64,000 nucleotides of DNA from an uncultured Verrucomicrobia subdivision 3 bacterium (GCA_903895255.1 CAITTG010000052.1:124001-188000), one strand, 5' to 3'. Positions 9,515-19,686 are shown, numbered from the stretch's first letter. Notes: a model not told the origin generated them from the letters alone. A program made the numbers and translations.

Positions 9515-9857
9515 GACCCCGCCTGGTCGCAACGCGCGGGGGGCGGGTCCACCTGCTTCCCGCGCGGGCCAATGCCGGCGGGCGGGCGAACGGAAGCAAG
9601 CGGGAATTTAACCTCAGACAAACGCAGACAATCGCGGATGAACACGGATGAAAAGACACAGCAGCCGGTCCGCGCGGCCGGGTTGCCCAACGGCAAAAAG
9701 CCGGAACATCAGGCGGTTAGTGAGGATGCCGGCCGGCCGGCGCCGGCATCTTTACCGGGACATTCAGGTGGTCCTGCGGGGGGGGCCGCGCTCCGCGAAA
9801 GTCACGCGGATGTTACATAAATACAACAAATGATACAACTTTTGGCTTCAACTAATA
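9515..9857. other. intergenic region with a dispersed-repeat fragment
   Basis: No credible gene in this 343-base gap. The stretch 9611-9650 holds tandem-like wording (cggatgaacacggatg) of a repeat type that recurs in reverse or degenerate form at 50304-50340, 54248-54269 and 54817-54850. The last 60 bases are AT-rich and probably carry the promoter of the pseudopilin gene, but no clean -35/-10 pair was found. Confidence 0.4.
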
Positions 9858-9905
9858 ATGGACGGGGCGTATGGTAAGGCGCAGGTTAAGGAACAGCATC
9901 GTACG

Positions 9906-10838
9906 ATGGCGAAACAAGCACGCATGAAAACTTTTTTAACAAAGGCAAACCAACGGGCGCGGGCGGGCGCCTTCACACTGATTGAACTGCTGGTGGTGAT
10001 TGCCATCATTGCGATTCTGGCGGCGATGCTGCTGCCGGCGCTGGCGGCCGCCAAGAGCCGGGCGAAATCCATCCAGTGCCTGAACAACACCAAGCAACTG
10101 GTGCTGGCCTGGACGATGTATACGGGCGATGCCCGGGATGCCATTGTGAACAACCACGGGGCGGGCAACACCGATTGCGGGCCGAACGCGTGGGTGAGTT
10201 TTGGCAACAAGCTGGGCGTGGGCTCGTGGAACGGCAGCGCGCGCGCCGAGGTGTCCGCCGCCGCCATGACCAACGCGTGGGCGCTGAAGTACGGAACCCT
10301 TTACTCCTACAACAACAGCACGGCCATTTATCATTGTCCAACGGATCTTTCGCTGGACGCCTCCTCGCCCGCCCTGCCGCGGGACCGGAGCTACTCCATC
10401 AGTTGCGGGATGAACTGGACGAATGAAAGTTCCACCGCCGCCGACACCGCCCCCCAAAACGGCAGTTACTACAAGTTCAGCTCGATTCACGCCGGGTCGG
10501 ACCCCACCCATTACATGCCGGGGCCCTCGGACGCCTCGGTGTTCATTGATGTTTCCGCCAACAGCATTGATAACAATGAATTTCCCTGTTACAACGCCGG
10601 CTCGGGGACTTACGCCTGGTGGAAGCTGCCCACCAGCCGCCATAACAACGGGGGCATGTTCAGTTTTGCCGACGGGCACTCCGAATACTGGAAATGGAAA
10701 TCCGGCTATGTCGCCAAGGGTAATGCGCTCGCGGACAATTCGGCGAGCGTGCCGGGCAGCGGCTTCCAATACGCCACCGTGGCGGGTGACCAGGATTTGG
10801 TGCGCGTGCAGAATACTTTCCCGTACATCAATTATTAA
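9906..10838 (+). CDS. pseudopilin-like protein with type IV prepilin N-terminus and H-X9-DG motif
   Basis: A short basic leader is followed by '[20 protein letters not shown]', the classic prepilin methylation and cleavage segment; here Ala precedes Phe at the cleavage position, as often seen in this phylum. The C-terminal part contains a histidine, nine residues, then Asp-Gly ('[19 protein letters not shown]'), the H-X9-DG signature of the large pseudopilin families of Verrucomicrobiota and Planctomycetota. The product is probably a minor pseudopilin or surface-exposed substrate of a type II secretion or type IV pilus-like system. The ATG at 9906 is chosen because a purine-rich 'aaggaa' lies about ten bases upstream; 9858 and 9924 are alternatives in the same frame. 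Confidence 0.85.
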   Translation: MAKQARMKTFLTKANQRARAGAFTLIELLVVIAIIAILAAMLLPALAAAKSRAKSIQCLNNTKQLVLAWTMYTGDARDAIVNNHGAGNTDCGPNAWVSFGNKLGVGSWNGSARAEVSAAAMTNAWALKYGTLYSYNNSTAIYHCPTDLSLDASSPALPRDRSYSISCGMNWTNESSTAADTAPQNGSYYKFSSIHAGSDPTHYMPGPSDASVFIDVSANSIDNNEFPCYNAGSGTYAWWKLPTSRHNNGGMFSFADGHSEYWKWKSGYVAKGNALADNSASVPGSGFQYATVAGDQDLVRVQNTFPYINY

Positions 10839-10952
10839 CGCTGCCGGGCTGAAACACCGCTTAACCTCATGAACTTTCCGCTGCCAACCACTATCCGCAC
10901 AATGAATCAGTCGTCCGTAACTCCAACCCTCAATCAACGATCAAGGTCACCA

Positions 10953-13900
10953 ATGAAAAAAAAATCATACTTGTTTAACATATTTGCCACCGCACTGGCG
11001 GTGGCGGGCGCACTGGGATTGGTCCAGCGCGCGGAGGCCCAGAGCTTCGCGCTGACCAATGGCTGGGTTGGACCCACCACCTCCTCTTCCGTTCGCGGGA
11101 TGGCCTACAGCTCGCTCTCCAACGAAGTTTTTATCGCCAACACCGGGGGATCAATAGCGGTTTATGATGGAACCGCGGGGACCTCGGTGGGCAGCGTCAG
11201 TTTTTCTGGTGTGACCACCAGCGGCACTCAGGTGATCAACCAGTTGGGTGTGGCGGATGACGGGGTGATCTACGGGGCCAATTTGGCGGCGACGGTTTCC
11301 TCGGGATCGCCCTACCGTATTTATCGCTGGCCCAGCTGGAATGCGCAGGGAACGGTGGCGTACGCGGGTGATCCAACCACGGGTGGTTCGCCGGTGGCGG
11401 ATGGCAAGCGTATTGGCGATAGTTTTGCCATCACCGGGTCTGGTGCCAACACCTGGATCATTGCCGGGGTTAGTGGCACCTCGGGGGGATTTGTACTGTT
11501 TAGCACGGCGGATGGCATTAATTTTACATCCACCGCGCTGAATGTCCCGGGTTTTCCCAGCATCGGTACTGGTGGGTTTGGCCTGGCATTTTACACCAAT
11601 AACACCTTTATCGCCAAACCGGCGAGTGGCACGACGTTTTATTTAATTCAATTCCCCGCCAATTTCGCCAGTCTTGCCGGTTCCGGGGCCACGGGCACGA
11701 TTTTGAGCTCCTATACGATTGCGACGCCAAGCGGAGCCAGCTCTTCGGCCGTATTTTCCTTTAGTTCCAACAAGAGTTTGCTGGGGGTAACTTATCTGGC
11801 CAGCAGCGCCACCTATTATGGCAATCTTTACTCCTTTAATCCGGCCACCGGGGTGACCCTGCTGGCGACCACGAATTCCCCGGCAGCTTCCAACGGTAAT
11901 TTGACGGGAGCCGTGGCGATGGGCGGGAGCGGCAAGACCAATTTTCTCTATGTATTGAGTTCTGCCAGCACGATGGAGGCTTACGGAATTCTCGCCATTC
12001 CCCCGCAACCCCCCAGCATTACCACCCAGCCGGTGGGCGGGACCGGGGTTTATGCACCGTTTACCCTGAGCGTTTCGGCACTGGGCACCTCGGCCGCCTA
12101 CCAATGGCAGGCCACGAACGCGGCAGTGGCGGGTGCCTTCACGAACATCACCGGCGCGACCAGCAGCTCCTATGTGGTCACCGCCGCGCCGGTCACGAAT
12201 TTTTATCGCGTGGTCGTCACCAACACCGCCGGCTCGGTGACGAGCTCCGTGGTGCTGGTGCAAACCATCAAAGCCGTGACCAACTCGGCCGTTTCCTCCT
12301 TGTGGACGATCGCCGCGGGAGCCTCGGGATATAATTACCTGACCGCCTCCAGCGATGGCACGCGCGGCATCGCCTATGACACGAACACCACCCGGGTGGT
12401 GGTCGCCTCCACGAGCGGCCTCTATGTCTTGAATGGCAACAACGGAACCAACATTGAAACGCTCAACACCACCGGGGTCAGTTTTGGCGGGTTGCTGGGC
12501 GGCGCGGATCAAGTGGGGATTGCCGATGATGGGGCGGTGTATGTGGGCAACGTGGTTAACAGTGGCGGTAACTTCAACCTCTACCGCTGGTCCGCCCCGA
12601 GCAACAGTGTGACGGCGACGCAAGCCTTCAACGCCGATCCGGGCAACGGCCAGGCGGGCAGTGAACGCTGGGGTGACACCCTGGCCATTCGCGGGGCGGG
12701 GGCCACCACGCAGATTCTGCTGGGCTCCCGTGGTTCCGGGTCCGCCGGGGGCGGCACCAATGTGGCCTTCCTGACGCCGAACGACGGGGTCGGCCTGACT
12801 TACAGCTCGGTGGTGATTGCCGTCAGCAATGTGCCGGCGGGCTTTGCCGCGGGTGGTGTTGCGTTTGGCGCGGGCAACACCTTCTGGGCCAAGGCGGCCG
12901 GCGGGGATTTGTACGAGATCGCCTTTGACACCAATCTGCTCACGGGCGCGGTGGTCTTTGATTACAAGCAGCCCAGCCAGATTGCCAGTGGTCTGATTTG
13001 CGCGGGGGTGGATTCGGTGCATAATATTTACGCCAGCATCACGGAGTCCGACACGCCGCACGATCTGCAATTGTTTCAATTGACCGGGACCTCCGACGCC
13101 CCGGTGCTGTTCCAGCAAAGCTTTTTCGGCTCGGCGAATTACAACGGCAACGGCAACGCGGTGGTTTGCGTGAAATATCCGCGGATATACGCACTGGATG
13201 TGAACAACGGCGTTGTGGCGGTGACCTACGGGGTGCCGGCGACCACGGCGCCGAGCATCAGCACGGCGCCGGCGAGCATCACGGCGTACACGAATGTGGG
13301 CAGCCTGACACTGTCCGTGGGGGCCTCCGGTTCGCTGCCGCTGTATTTCCAATGGCGTTATAACTCCAACAACATTGCCGGGGCGACCGCGAGCATTTAT
13401 ACGATCACCAACACGGCGCTCGCGGTGGGCGGTTATTATGATGTGGTGGTGCACAATGTGGCGGGGAGTGTGACGAGCACGCCGCCGGCCCTGGTAACGC
13501 TGATCACGCCGGCCACCAGTCCGCTGGTCACGCCCTTGTGGAATATCACGGCGGGCACGAACGGCGCGTGGCTGACGGCCTCGGGATATGAAACGCGCGG
13601 GCTGGCGTATGACACGACGACGAGCAATTTGCTCGTGGCGGACCATTATAACATCCATGTTTACAGCGGCACCAACGGCGCTTACCTCAATGATGTGAAC
13701 ACCACGGGGCTGCCGACGGGCGGGGTGAATGGCTGGACGGTGGACCAGGTGGGCGTGGCGGATGACGGCACGTTGTATTCGGCCAACCTCTCCGCGGACG
13801 GCACGGGGTTTTCGATCATTAGCTACGGGCCGTATCCCTACAGCTCGTTGAACTACGCCTACGGCGGGGCGACGGGCGGGTCGGATCTCAACACGCTGGA

Positions 13901-14693
13901 TCCCGGCGACCGTTGGGGTGACACGATGGCGGTGCGGGGGTCGGGGGTGAACACGGAAATCCTCTTTGGCTCCTACAATGGCACCAATGTGGCGCTCTTC
14001 ACCACGCTGGATGGTTCGACCTTCACCCCGACGCTGATCGCGGTGCAAGGGGGCGTGCCGCTGGGCTTTGCGGGCCTGGGCATTGCCTTCGGGACGAACA
14101 ACACGTTTTATGCCAAGGGCGGGCACAATTACAATCTGCGCGAGGTGGCCTTTGACCCGGTGGCGGGCACGGGCACGGTGTTGCAGTCCTACACCGCCGG
14201 CACGCAGGTGCCGAACGACCTCACGGGCCTGGGCGTGGATGTGACGAACAATATACTCGGCGGGGTTTGCTATAATGACTCACCCAACGATGCGCAGTTA
14301 TACTTGTTGAGCGGCAACACGAACGCGCCGAGCTTGTTCAACCAGGACTTCTTCCCGAGCCTGAATCCGAACTACCAGGAAAATGCGGTGGTGACCCTCA
14401 AGCAGGGCCTGGGTTATGCGTTGAACGTCAACAACGGGATCGTGGCGTTCAGCTACAGCCTGCCGGCGGCCCCGGCGGTGACGCTGACCAGCGTGGTGTA
14501 CGCGCCGCACAGCGTGACGATCACGTGGAACAACACGTTTGACGGGCATGCTTATCAGGTGTGGTACAAGAATCATCTGCTGGATCCGACGTGGACGCTG
14601 CTGGGTTCGGTGACCGCCGCGGATGCGACGGCGTCCTATACGGACACGACGGCCACCGGGGCGACGCGGTTCTATCAGGTCGTGAGTCAATAA
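10953..14693 (+). CDS. very large secreted surface protein: three homologous ~310-residue units with Ig-like linkers
   Basis: The start at 10953 is preferred over an in-frame ATG at 10869 because it gives a clean signal peptide (lysine-rich, then 'ATALAVAGALGL', ending in an AEA-Q type site). The mature protein has three homologous units, at about residues 30-345, 448-765 and 860-1168. Each repeats 'RG-AYD/S', 'QVG-ADDG--Y-AN' and 'ERWGDT/DRWGDT' type blocks. Two Ig-like domains lie between units (about 348-440 and 766-852), and a fibronectin-type-III-like end covers about 1170-1246. Repeats and Ig domains suggest beta-propeller or adhesin-like architecture on the cell surface. No catalytic motif was seen. 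It follows the pseudopilin gene and ends at a strong terminator. Confidence 0.8.
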   Translation: MKKKSYLFNIFATALAVAGALGLVQRAEAQSFALTNGWVGPTTSSSVRGMAYSSLSNEVFIANTGGSIAVYDGTAGTSVGSVSFSGVTTSGTQVINQLGVADDGVIYGANLAATVSSGSPYRIYRWPSWNAQGTVAYAGDPTTGGSPVADGKRIGDSFAITGSGANTWIIAGVSGTSGGFVLFSTADGINFTSTALNVPGFPSIGTGGFGLAFYTNNTFIAKPASGTTFYLIQFPANFASLAGSGATGTILSSYTIATPSGASSSAVFSFSSNKSLLGVTYLASSATYYGNLYSFNPATGVTLLATTNSPAASNGNLTGAVAMGGSGKTNFLYVLSSASTMEAYGILAIPPQPPSITTQPVGGTGVYAPFTLSVSALGTSAAYQWQATNAAVAGAFTNITGATSSSYVVTAAPVTNFYRVVVTNTAGSVTSSVVLVQTIKAVTNSAVSSLWTIAAGASGYNYLTASSDGTRGIAYDTNTTRVVVASTSGLYVLNGNNGTNIETLNTTGVSFGGLLGGADQVGIADDGAVYVGNVVNSGGNFNLYRWSAPSNSVTATQAFNADPGNGQAGSERWGDTLAIRGAGATTQILLGSRGSGSAGGGTNVAFLTPNDGVGLTYSSVVIAVSNVPAGFAAGGVAFGAGNTFWAKAAGGDLYEIAFDTNLLTGAVVFDYKQPSQIASGLICAGVDSVHNIYASITESDTPHDLQLFQLTGTSDAPVLFQQSFFGSANYNGNGNAVVCVKYPRIYALDVNNGVVAVTYGVPATTAPSISTAPASITAYTNVGSLTLSVGASGSLPLYFQWRYNSNNIAGATASIYTITNTALAVGGYYDVVVHNVAGSVTSTPPALVTLITPATSPLVTPLWNITAGTNGAWLTASGYETRGLAYDTTTSNLLVADHYNIHVYSGTNGAYLNDVNTTGLPTGGVNGWTVDQVGVADDGTLYSANLSADGTGFSIISYGPYPYSSLNYAYGGATGGSDLNTLDPGDRWGDTMAVRGSGVNTEILFGSYNGTNVALFTTLDGSTFTPTLIAVQGGVPLGFAGLGIAFGTNNTFYAKGGHNYNLREVAFDPVAGTGTVLQSYTAGTQVPNDLTGLGVDVTNNILGGVCYNDSPNDAQLYLLSGNTNAPSLFNQDFFPSLNPNYQENAVVTLKQGLGYALNVNNGIVAFSYSLPAAPAVTLTSVVYAPHSVTITWNNTFDGHAYQVWYKNHLLDPTWTLLGSVTAADATASYTDTTATGATRFYQVVSQ

Positions 14694-14709
14694 GCGCGGA
14701 GTAGTTTCA

Positions 14710-14744
14710 CGGGCTGCCGGCCGTTGCCGGCAGCCCGTTTTTTT
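14710..14744 (+). terminator. strong intrinsic terminator after the large surface protein gene
   Basis: A perfect 12-base-pair stem (cgggctgccggc at 14710-14721, gccggcagcccg at 14726-14737) with a four-base loop is followed directly by seven T residues (14738-14744). It lies 17 bases after the stop codon and separates the pseudopilin/surface-protein unit from the amino-sugar genes downstream. Confidence 0.95.
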
Positions 14745-14764
14745 GGCCGCGACGCGATGAACCC

Positions 14765-16294
14765 GTGATTGTTTCCCTCACATTACCAAGGCTGGCGGGG
14801 CGCTTGCTGGCCTGGCTGGCGATTGGGCTGGCGGGCTGGTCCGGTGGCCTGGAGGCCGGCGGCCTGGCGGGCTCCAATCTGCTGGTCATTCCGCAGCCCA
14901 AAGCGCTGCATGCTGGCGCGGGCAGTTTCGGGTGGGCGGGTGGCGCGCCCTGGACCCTGCAGGCCCCGGTGCGGGAGGCGCGGTTGTGGCAGGCGGCGCG
15001 GGAGGTTTTTGGTTCGACCAACGGGCAATTTCTAAACAACGGGATGGTGGGCTATAGTTTGCAGTTGAGTTTGCCGGGGGGGGCTAATGCGCCCGCATCG
15101 TTGCCGGCCGGACCGGACGCGCCAGCCTGGGCGACCAATGCGGAGGGCTATCGGCTGTCAGTCCAGCCGGCGGGCCTGCTGATTCAGGCGGCCACGGCGC
15201 AGGGGGCTTTTTATGGATTGCAAACGCTGGCGCAGCTCCGGTCCGGCGCGGCGGCGGAACTGAGCTGTCCGGCGGTGGAGGTGACGGACTGGCCGTCGCT
15301 GCGGTTTCGGGGGGTGCACTGGTTTCCGAGCGCCTCCGGGGTGGCGATGGATGAGCGGCTGATTCAAAACGTATTTTCCGCCTACAAATTCAACGCGTGC
15401 GTCATCCAATGCGAGGCGGCGCGGTGGGACAGCCAGCCGGAAATTGCGATGCGCGACTCCATATCCAAACCGGACTTGCGCAAGCTGGTGGCGGCCTGTC
15501 GGTCGCGGTTTCTGGACCCCATCCCCCTGGTGGACATTCCCGGGCATGCGGACTGGATGTTTCGGCACGGGCAGAACACGAATCTCATCGAGGATCCCGA
15601 AACCCCTTATGCGTGTTGCGTGCGCAACCCGCAGACGATTGCCTTTATCGAAGGGGTGCTGACGGAGTGCCTGGACGTGTTTCATCCGGAAACCTTTCAT
15701 CTGGGGTTTGACGAGATCACCTTGCGCGGGCGTTTTCCCAATCCGGACTGTCCGTTTTGCCATGACGCCACGGCGACGGCGTTGATGGCCGAGAGTGCGA
15801 ACCAACTGGCGGGCTGGCTGGCGGCGCGCGGGGTGAAGACGATGATTTGGGGGGACATGTTGCTGGCGCCCGGCGAGGCGGTGGATGCCACGAACGCGAA
15901 AGATGTGGCGGAGGCAAAGGCCCGGCGCGCGGCGATAAGCAAAAACATCACCATCACCGACTGGCATTATGTCTGGAATGCGGACCGCACCAGTCTGGAC
16001 ATCTTGCAGCAGGCGGGCTTTCACACGATTGCGTCCACGTGGGAGGAGCCGGTGAACATCTATCGTTTCACCCAAGGGGCGGTGGCCAGCGGGGCTGATG
16101 GGCTGCTGCAAACGACCTGGGCGGGTTTTTTTCCGAATGAACGGGAGCTGAAACGCGAGGTGGAACAGTACGCCGCCTACATCATCGCCGCGGACTACGC
16201 CTGGTCCGGCCGGAGCGATCCCCCCGCCCAGCTTGGTTACGAGGCGAAAGCCGTGTTTCGCAAAGCCTACGCGAACCCCACCCCCGCCTTTTAA
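14765..16294 (+). CDS. secreted family 20 glycosylhydrolase-like protein (beta-N-acetylhexosaminidase type)
   Basis: It begins with a GTG codon; the nearby ATG at 14758 is out of frame and stops at once. The N-terminus is a signal peptide (residues about 1-32). A GH20 N-terminal-like domain ('NLLVIPQPKALHAG') comes next, then the TIM barrel from about residue 180 ('LRFRGVHWFPSASGVAMDE'). The paired catalytic acids are probably Asp316-Glu317 in 'HLGFDEI', matching the H-x-G-x-D-E motif except that the usual second Gly is Phe. Length 509 residues. It differs considerably from the second GH20 enzyme at 18044, so the substrate may differ. The likely role is trimming N-acetylhexosamine from host or detrital glycans outside the cytoplasm. 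Confidence 0.8.
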   Translation: MIVSLTLPRLAGRLLAWLAIGLAGWSGGLEAGGLAGSNLLVIPQPKALHAGAGSFGWAGGAPWTLQAPVREARLWQAAREVFGSTNGQFLNNGMVGYSLQLSLPGGANAPASLPAGPDAPAWATNAEGYRLSVQPAGLLIQAATAQGAFYGLQTLAQLRSGAAAELSCPAVEVTDWPSLRFRGVHWFPSASGVAMDERLIQNVFSAYKFNACVIQCEAARWDSQPEIAMRDSISKPDLRKLVAACRSRFLDPIPLVDIPGHADWMFRHGQNTNLIEDPETPYACCVRNPQTIAFIEGVLTECLDVFHPETFHLGFDEITLRGRFPNPDCPFCHDATATALMAESANQLAGWLAARGVKTMIWGDMLLAPGEAVDATNAKDVAEAKARRAAISKNITITDWHYVWNADRTSLDILQQAGFHTIASTWEEPVNIYRFTQGAVASGADGLLQTTWAGFFPNERELKREVEQYAAYIIAADYAWSGRSDPPAQLGYEAKAVFRKAYANPTPAF

Positions 16295-16332
16295 TTGCCA
16301 ACCCAAGCCAAGCAACCAATACTAACGAAGCA

Positions 16333-17214
16333 ATGATTATGAAATTAATCCACTGTGTCCTCCTGACCGCCAGCCTCACCACCGCGCTGGTCAACCGCGC
16401 GGGCGCCGAACCCGTGCTGCCGGATGACTGCAAGGTGGGGGAATTTGTCATGGGCAGCCAGGCCTGGACGTTTCACAAATTCACGGCGTTTGAAGCGATT
16501 GAAAAAACCGCGGCGGCCGGCGGGAAAACGATTGAGCTGTACCCCGACCAAAAGTTCAGTCCGGCCGAACCCAACCTCAAGCTCAACCATTACCTGTCCG
16601 ATGAGAACATAGCCAAGCTCAAGGCCGAGCTGGATAAATATGGCATCCGGGCGGTGAGCTACGGCGTGGTGGTGGGCACGAGCGCGCCGGACTGGCGGCA
16701 GATTTTTACCTTTGCCAAAAAGATGAATTTCTACGGCATCACGACCGACACGGAAGATGCCATCAAGGATTTGGATTTGATTGAGCAACTCGTGAAGGAG
16801 TTCGATTTGCATGTGGGCATTCATGACCATCCCAAACAGCCGAAGAACCCCAATTACCGGAACTGGGATCCCAATTATGTCTATGCCCAAATCAAAGATC
16901 GCGACGCGCGGATTGGCGCGTGCGCCGACACGGGCCATTGGCAGACCTTGAACATGGACCCGCTGGCGTGCATTAAAATCATGCACGGCCGCATCATCAG
17001 TCTGCACCTCAAGGACCGCACCCAGCCGGGGCCGGACGGGCATGACACGATTTATGGCACCGGGACCGGCCAGATCACGGCGATTCTGAATGAATTGAAG
17101 GCCGAGGGTTTCAAGGGGCACATTGACGTCGAGTACGAGTATGACGAGTTGAACAACCAGGACGCCGTCAAGCAGTGCATTGATTTTGTGCGGAATTATC
17201 CGGCGAAAAATTAA
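16333..17214 (+). CDS. exported xylose-isomerase-like TIM-barrel protein (sugar phosphate isomerase/epimerase family)
   Basis: A signal peptide ('LIHCVLLTASLTTALVNRAGA') precedes an AP endonuclease 2-like TIM barrel. Metal-ligand-like positions are visible: 'GIHDHPKQP' (His/Asp), 'GACADTGHW' (Asp-x-x-His) and 'IDVEYEYDE' (Glu). Such exported isomerase-like proteins are frequent in Verrucomicrobiota and Planctomycetota sugar clusters, but the reaction is seldom known; ketosugar isomerisation or epimerisation is the family expectation. Length 293 residues. A second in-frame ATG at 16339 is also possible. It sits between the first GH20 gene and nagB. Confidence 0.82.
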   Translation: MIMKLIHCVLLTASLTTALVNRAGAEPVLPDDCKVGEFVMGSQAWTFHKFTAFEAIEKTAAAGGKTIELYPDQKFSPAEPNLKLNHYLSDENIAKLKAELDKYGIRAVSYGVVVGTSAPDWRQIFTFAKKMNFYGITTDTEDAIKDLDLIEQLVKEFDLHVGIHDHPKQPKNPNYRNWDPNYVYAQIKDRDARIGACADTGHWQTLNMDPLACIKIMHGRIISLHLKDRTQPGPDGHDTIYGTGTGQITAILNELKAEGFKGHIDVEYEYDELNNQDAVKQCIDFVRNYPAKN

Positions 17215-17228
17215 CCAACCGGCCTGCC

Positions 17229-18011
17229 ATGGAAATCATCATCCAGCCGGACCCCGCATCCGCCAGCGCCCTGGCGGCGCGGGTGATTGTGCGCTTGCTG
17301 CGCGCCAAGCCGGACGCCGTCCTGGGGCTGGCCACCGGCAGCACGCCGTTGCTGCTCTATCGCGAACTCATCCGGTTGCACGCGGCGGGCGAGGCGGACT
17401 TTAGCCGGGTGCGGACGTTCAACCTGGACGAGTACATCGGTCTGGCGCCCGAGCATCCGCAGTCCTACCACAGCTTCATGTGGCAGAACCTGTTCGGACA
17501 CATAAATATTGACCCGCGGAACGTCCGGATTCCGGACGGACAGGCGGCGGATGTGCCGGCGTTTTGCGCGCAATACGAGGAGCAGATTCGCGCGGCGGGC
17601 GGCATTGACATCCAGGTGCTGGGCATCGGCACGGACGGGCACGTGGGTTTCAACGAGCCCAGTTCCTCGCTGGCCTCGCGCACGCGCATCAAGACCCTCA
17701 CGGTGCAAACCCGGCGGGACAACGCGCGGTATTTTGGCAGCGAGGACCAGGTGCCGCAGCACGTGATCACCATGGGCGTGGGCACGGTGATGGATGCGCG
17801 GCAATGCCTGCTGCTGGCCTTTGGTTCGGCCAAGGCCCCGGCGATTGCGGCGGCGGTGGAAGGCCCCATCACCGCCATGAATCCCGCGTCCATTTTACAA
17901 ATGCATCCCACCGCCAAGGTGTTGCTGGATGAGCCGGCCGCCGCCAGTTTGAAGCGGGCGGATTATTACCGCTGGGTGTATGCCAGCAAACCGGACTGGC
18001 AGCGCCTGTGA
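17229..18011 (+). CDS. nagB: glucosamine-6-phosphate deaminase
   Basis: Converts glucosamine-6-phosphate to fructose-6-phosphate and ammonia in the cytoplasm, feeding amino sugars into glycolysis. The 260-residue length is typical. The phosphate-binding loop 'GLATGSTP' (33-40), 'RTFNLDEYIGL' (Asp67) and 'GIGTDGHVGFNEP' (Asp136, His138, Glu143) reproduce the active-site set of the E. coli enzyme (Asp72, Asp141, His143, Glu148) with a constant shift of five. It starts 14 bases after the isomerase gene and is followed almost directly by a GH20 hexosaminidase, so amino-sugar release and catabolism are physically linked. Confidence 0.96.
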   Translation: MEIIIQPDPASASALAARVIVRLLRAKPDAVLGLATGSTPLLLYRELIRLHAAGEADFSRVRTFNLDEYIGLAPEHPQSYHSFMWQNLFGHINIDPRNVRIPDGQAADVPAFCAQYEEQIRAAGGIDIQVLGIGTDGHVGFNEPSSSLASRTRIKTLTVQTRRDNARYFGSEDQVPQHVITMGVGTVMDARQCLLLAFGSAKAPAIAAAVEGPITAMNPASILQMHPTAKVLLDEPAAASLKRADYYRWVYASKPDWQRL

Positions 18012-18043
18012 CCGGAAATGATTCACTCTTTATATTATACATT

Positions 18044-19681
18044 ATGATCACCCTAAAACCCCTCTGCAAGCAACTCCGCTGGCTGGTGCTCCTGGCCGCC
18101 CCGCTGGCGGGGGCGGGCCCGCTGCCCGAACTCATCCCGCTGCCGCAAACGGTTGAAGCCCGTCCCGGGGTTTTCACCCTGGCTCCGCAAACCCGCATCG
18201 TGGTCAGCGCGGGCACCCGCGACACGGGCCGCTACCTGGCCGCCCAACTCACCCCCGCGACCGGTTACCATTTCAAGGTCAAGACCACGCCGGGCGATCC
18301 GATGCCCGCAGGCACGATCTTTCTCAGCATCAACACCAACCTGCCCGGCGTGGGGGCGGAAGGGTATGACCTGAGCGTCACGCCCGAAGCGGTGACCCTC
18401 CAGGGTGCCGATGCCGCCGGCGTTTTTTATGGCGTGCAAACGCTGTTGCAACTGCTGCCGCCGGAAATTTACGCCACCAACACGGCCGCCGGGGTGGCCT
18501 GGCAGGCGCCCTGCGTGCACATTTCGGACCAGCCACGCTTCAAATGGCGCGGCCTGATGCTGGATGTCAGCCGGCATTTTTACACCAAGCCGGAGGTGGA
18601 GCGCCTGCTGGATTTAATGGCGCAGCAAAAGCTGAACACTTTCCACTGGCACCTGGTTGATGACCAGGGCTGGCGCATTGAAATTAAAAAATACCCGCGC
18701 CTCACCGAGGTGGGCGCGTGGCGGGCGGGGGTGGGTTTCAAGCTGGATCCCGCCAGCACCACGGCCTACGGCAAGGACGGCCGTTACGGTGGTTTTTACA
18801 CCCAGCAAGACATCAAGGAGGTGGTGGCTTATGCGCAGTCCCGGCACATCACCATTGTGCCGGAGATTGAAATGCCCGGGCATTGCATCGCGGCGCTCGC
18901 GGCGTATCCGGAGTACAGCTGTTCCGGTGGACCGTATTCGATCGATGCCACCGGCGGGGTGTTCCACGGCGCTTATTGCGCGGGCAACGAGGCCACCTTC
19001 ACGTTCCTGGCCGGCGTGCTGGACGAGGTCATGGATTTGTTTCCCGGCCAGTACATCCACATTGGCGGGGACGAAGTGCGCAAGGATGCCTGGAGAAACT
19101 GTGAGAAATGCCAGGAGCGCATGCGGGTGGAGGGCCTGAAGGACGAGCGCCAGTTGCAGAGTTATTTCATCCGGCGCATTGAAAAAATCGTGGATGCCCA
19201 CGGGCACAACCTGATTGGCTGGAGTGAAATCCGCGAGGGCGGCCTGGCCCCCAGCGCGGCGGTGATGGACTGGATCGGCGGGGCCGTGGAGGCGGCCACG
19301 AACGGCCATTACGTCGTCATGTCCCCGACCAAATACGGTTACTTCGATCATTACCAGTCCACCAACCACACCACCGAGCCGCATGCCATTGGCGGCTACC
19401 TGCCGTTGAGCCAGGTGTATGCGTTTGAACCCATCCCCGCCAAGCTGCCCCCGCAATTCGACGCGCAGATCCTCGGCGGCCAGGCCAACCTGTGGACGGA
19501 ATATGTGCCGAACTTCCGCCATGTGCAGTACATGGTCTTCCCCCGGATCTGCGCCTTGAGCGAGGCCTTGTGGTCCCCCAAGGACGCCCGGGACTGGACC
19601 AGTTTCCAACAACGACTGCCGGCGGAACTCGCGCGGCTGGATGAGGAAGGCGTCAATTACCGCAAAGGCTTTAGCGAATAA
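18044..19681 (+). CDS. secreted GH20 beta-N-acetylhexosaminidase
   Basis: The ATG at 18044 gives an immediate signal peptide ('LRWLVLLAAPLAGAG'); an upstream GTG at 18008 overlaps nagB and adds a poor leader. The GH20 N-terminal domain ('PELIPLPQTVEARPGVFTL') spans roughly residues 27-160. The catalytic barrel starts at 'RFKWRGLMLDVSRHFY', with 'WHLVDDQGWRIEIKKYP', and the catalytic pair is Asp343-Glu344 in 'YIHIGGDEV'. A C-terminal 'LSEALWSP' block is characteristic. Length 545 residues. It removes terminal GlcNAc or GalNAc residues by substrate-assisted catalysis. This is the canonical member of the two GH20 proteins in the locus. Confidence 0.95.
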   Translation: MITLKPLCKQLRWLVLLAAPLAGAGPLPELIPLPQTVEARPGVFTLAPQTRIVVSAGTRDTGRYLAAQLTPATGYHFKVKTTPGDPMPAGTIFLSINTNLPGVGAEGYDLSVTPEAVTLQGADAAGVFYGVQTLLQLLPPEIYATNTAAGVAWQAPCVHISDQPRFKWRGLMLDVSRHFYTKPEVERLLDLMAQQKLNTFHWHLVDDQGWRIEIKKYPRLTEVGAWRAGVGFKLDPASTTAYGKDGRYGGFYTQQDIKEVVAYAQSRHITIVPEIEMPGHCIAALAAYPEYSCSGGPYSIDATGGVFHGAYCAGNEATFTFLAGVLDEVMDLFPGQYIHIGGDEVRKDAWRNCEKCQERMRVEGLKDERQLQSYFIRRIEKIVDAHGHNLIGWSEIREGGLAPSAAVMDWIGGAVEAATNGHYVVMSPTKYGYFDHYQSTNHTTEPHAIGGYLPLSQVYAFEPIPAKLPPQFDAQILGGQANLWTEYVPNFRHVQYMVFPRICALSEALWSPKDARDWTSFQQRLPAELARLDEEGVNYRKGFSE

Positions 19682-19686
19682 TTACC

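Noticed and set aside
11643..14126. Minus-strand open frame of 827 codons opposite the large surface protein
   Set aside because: Low-complexity Arg/Gly/His-rich product created by codon bias on the coding strand; no start signal and no family features.
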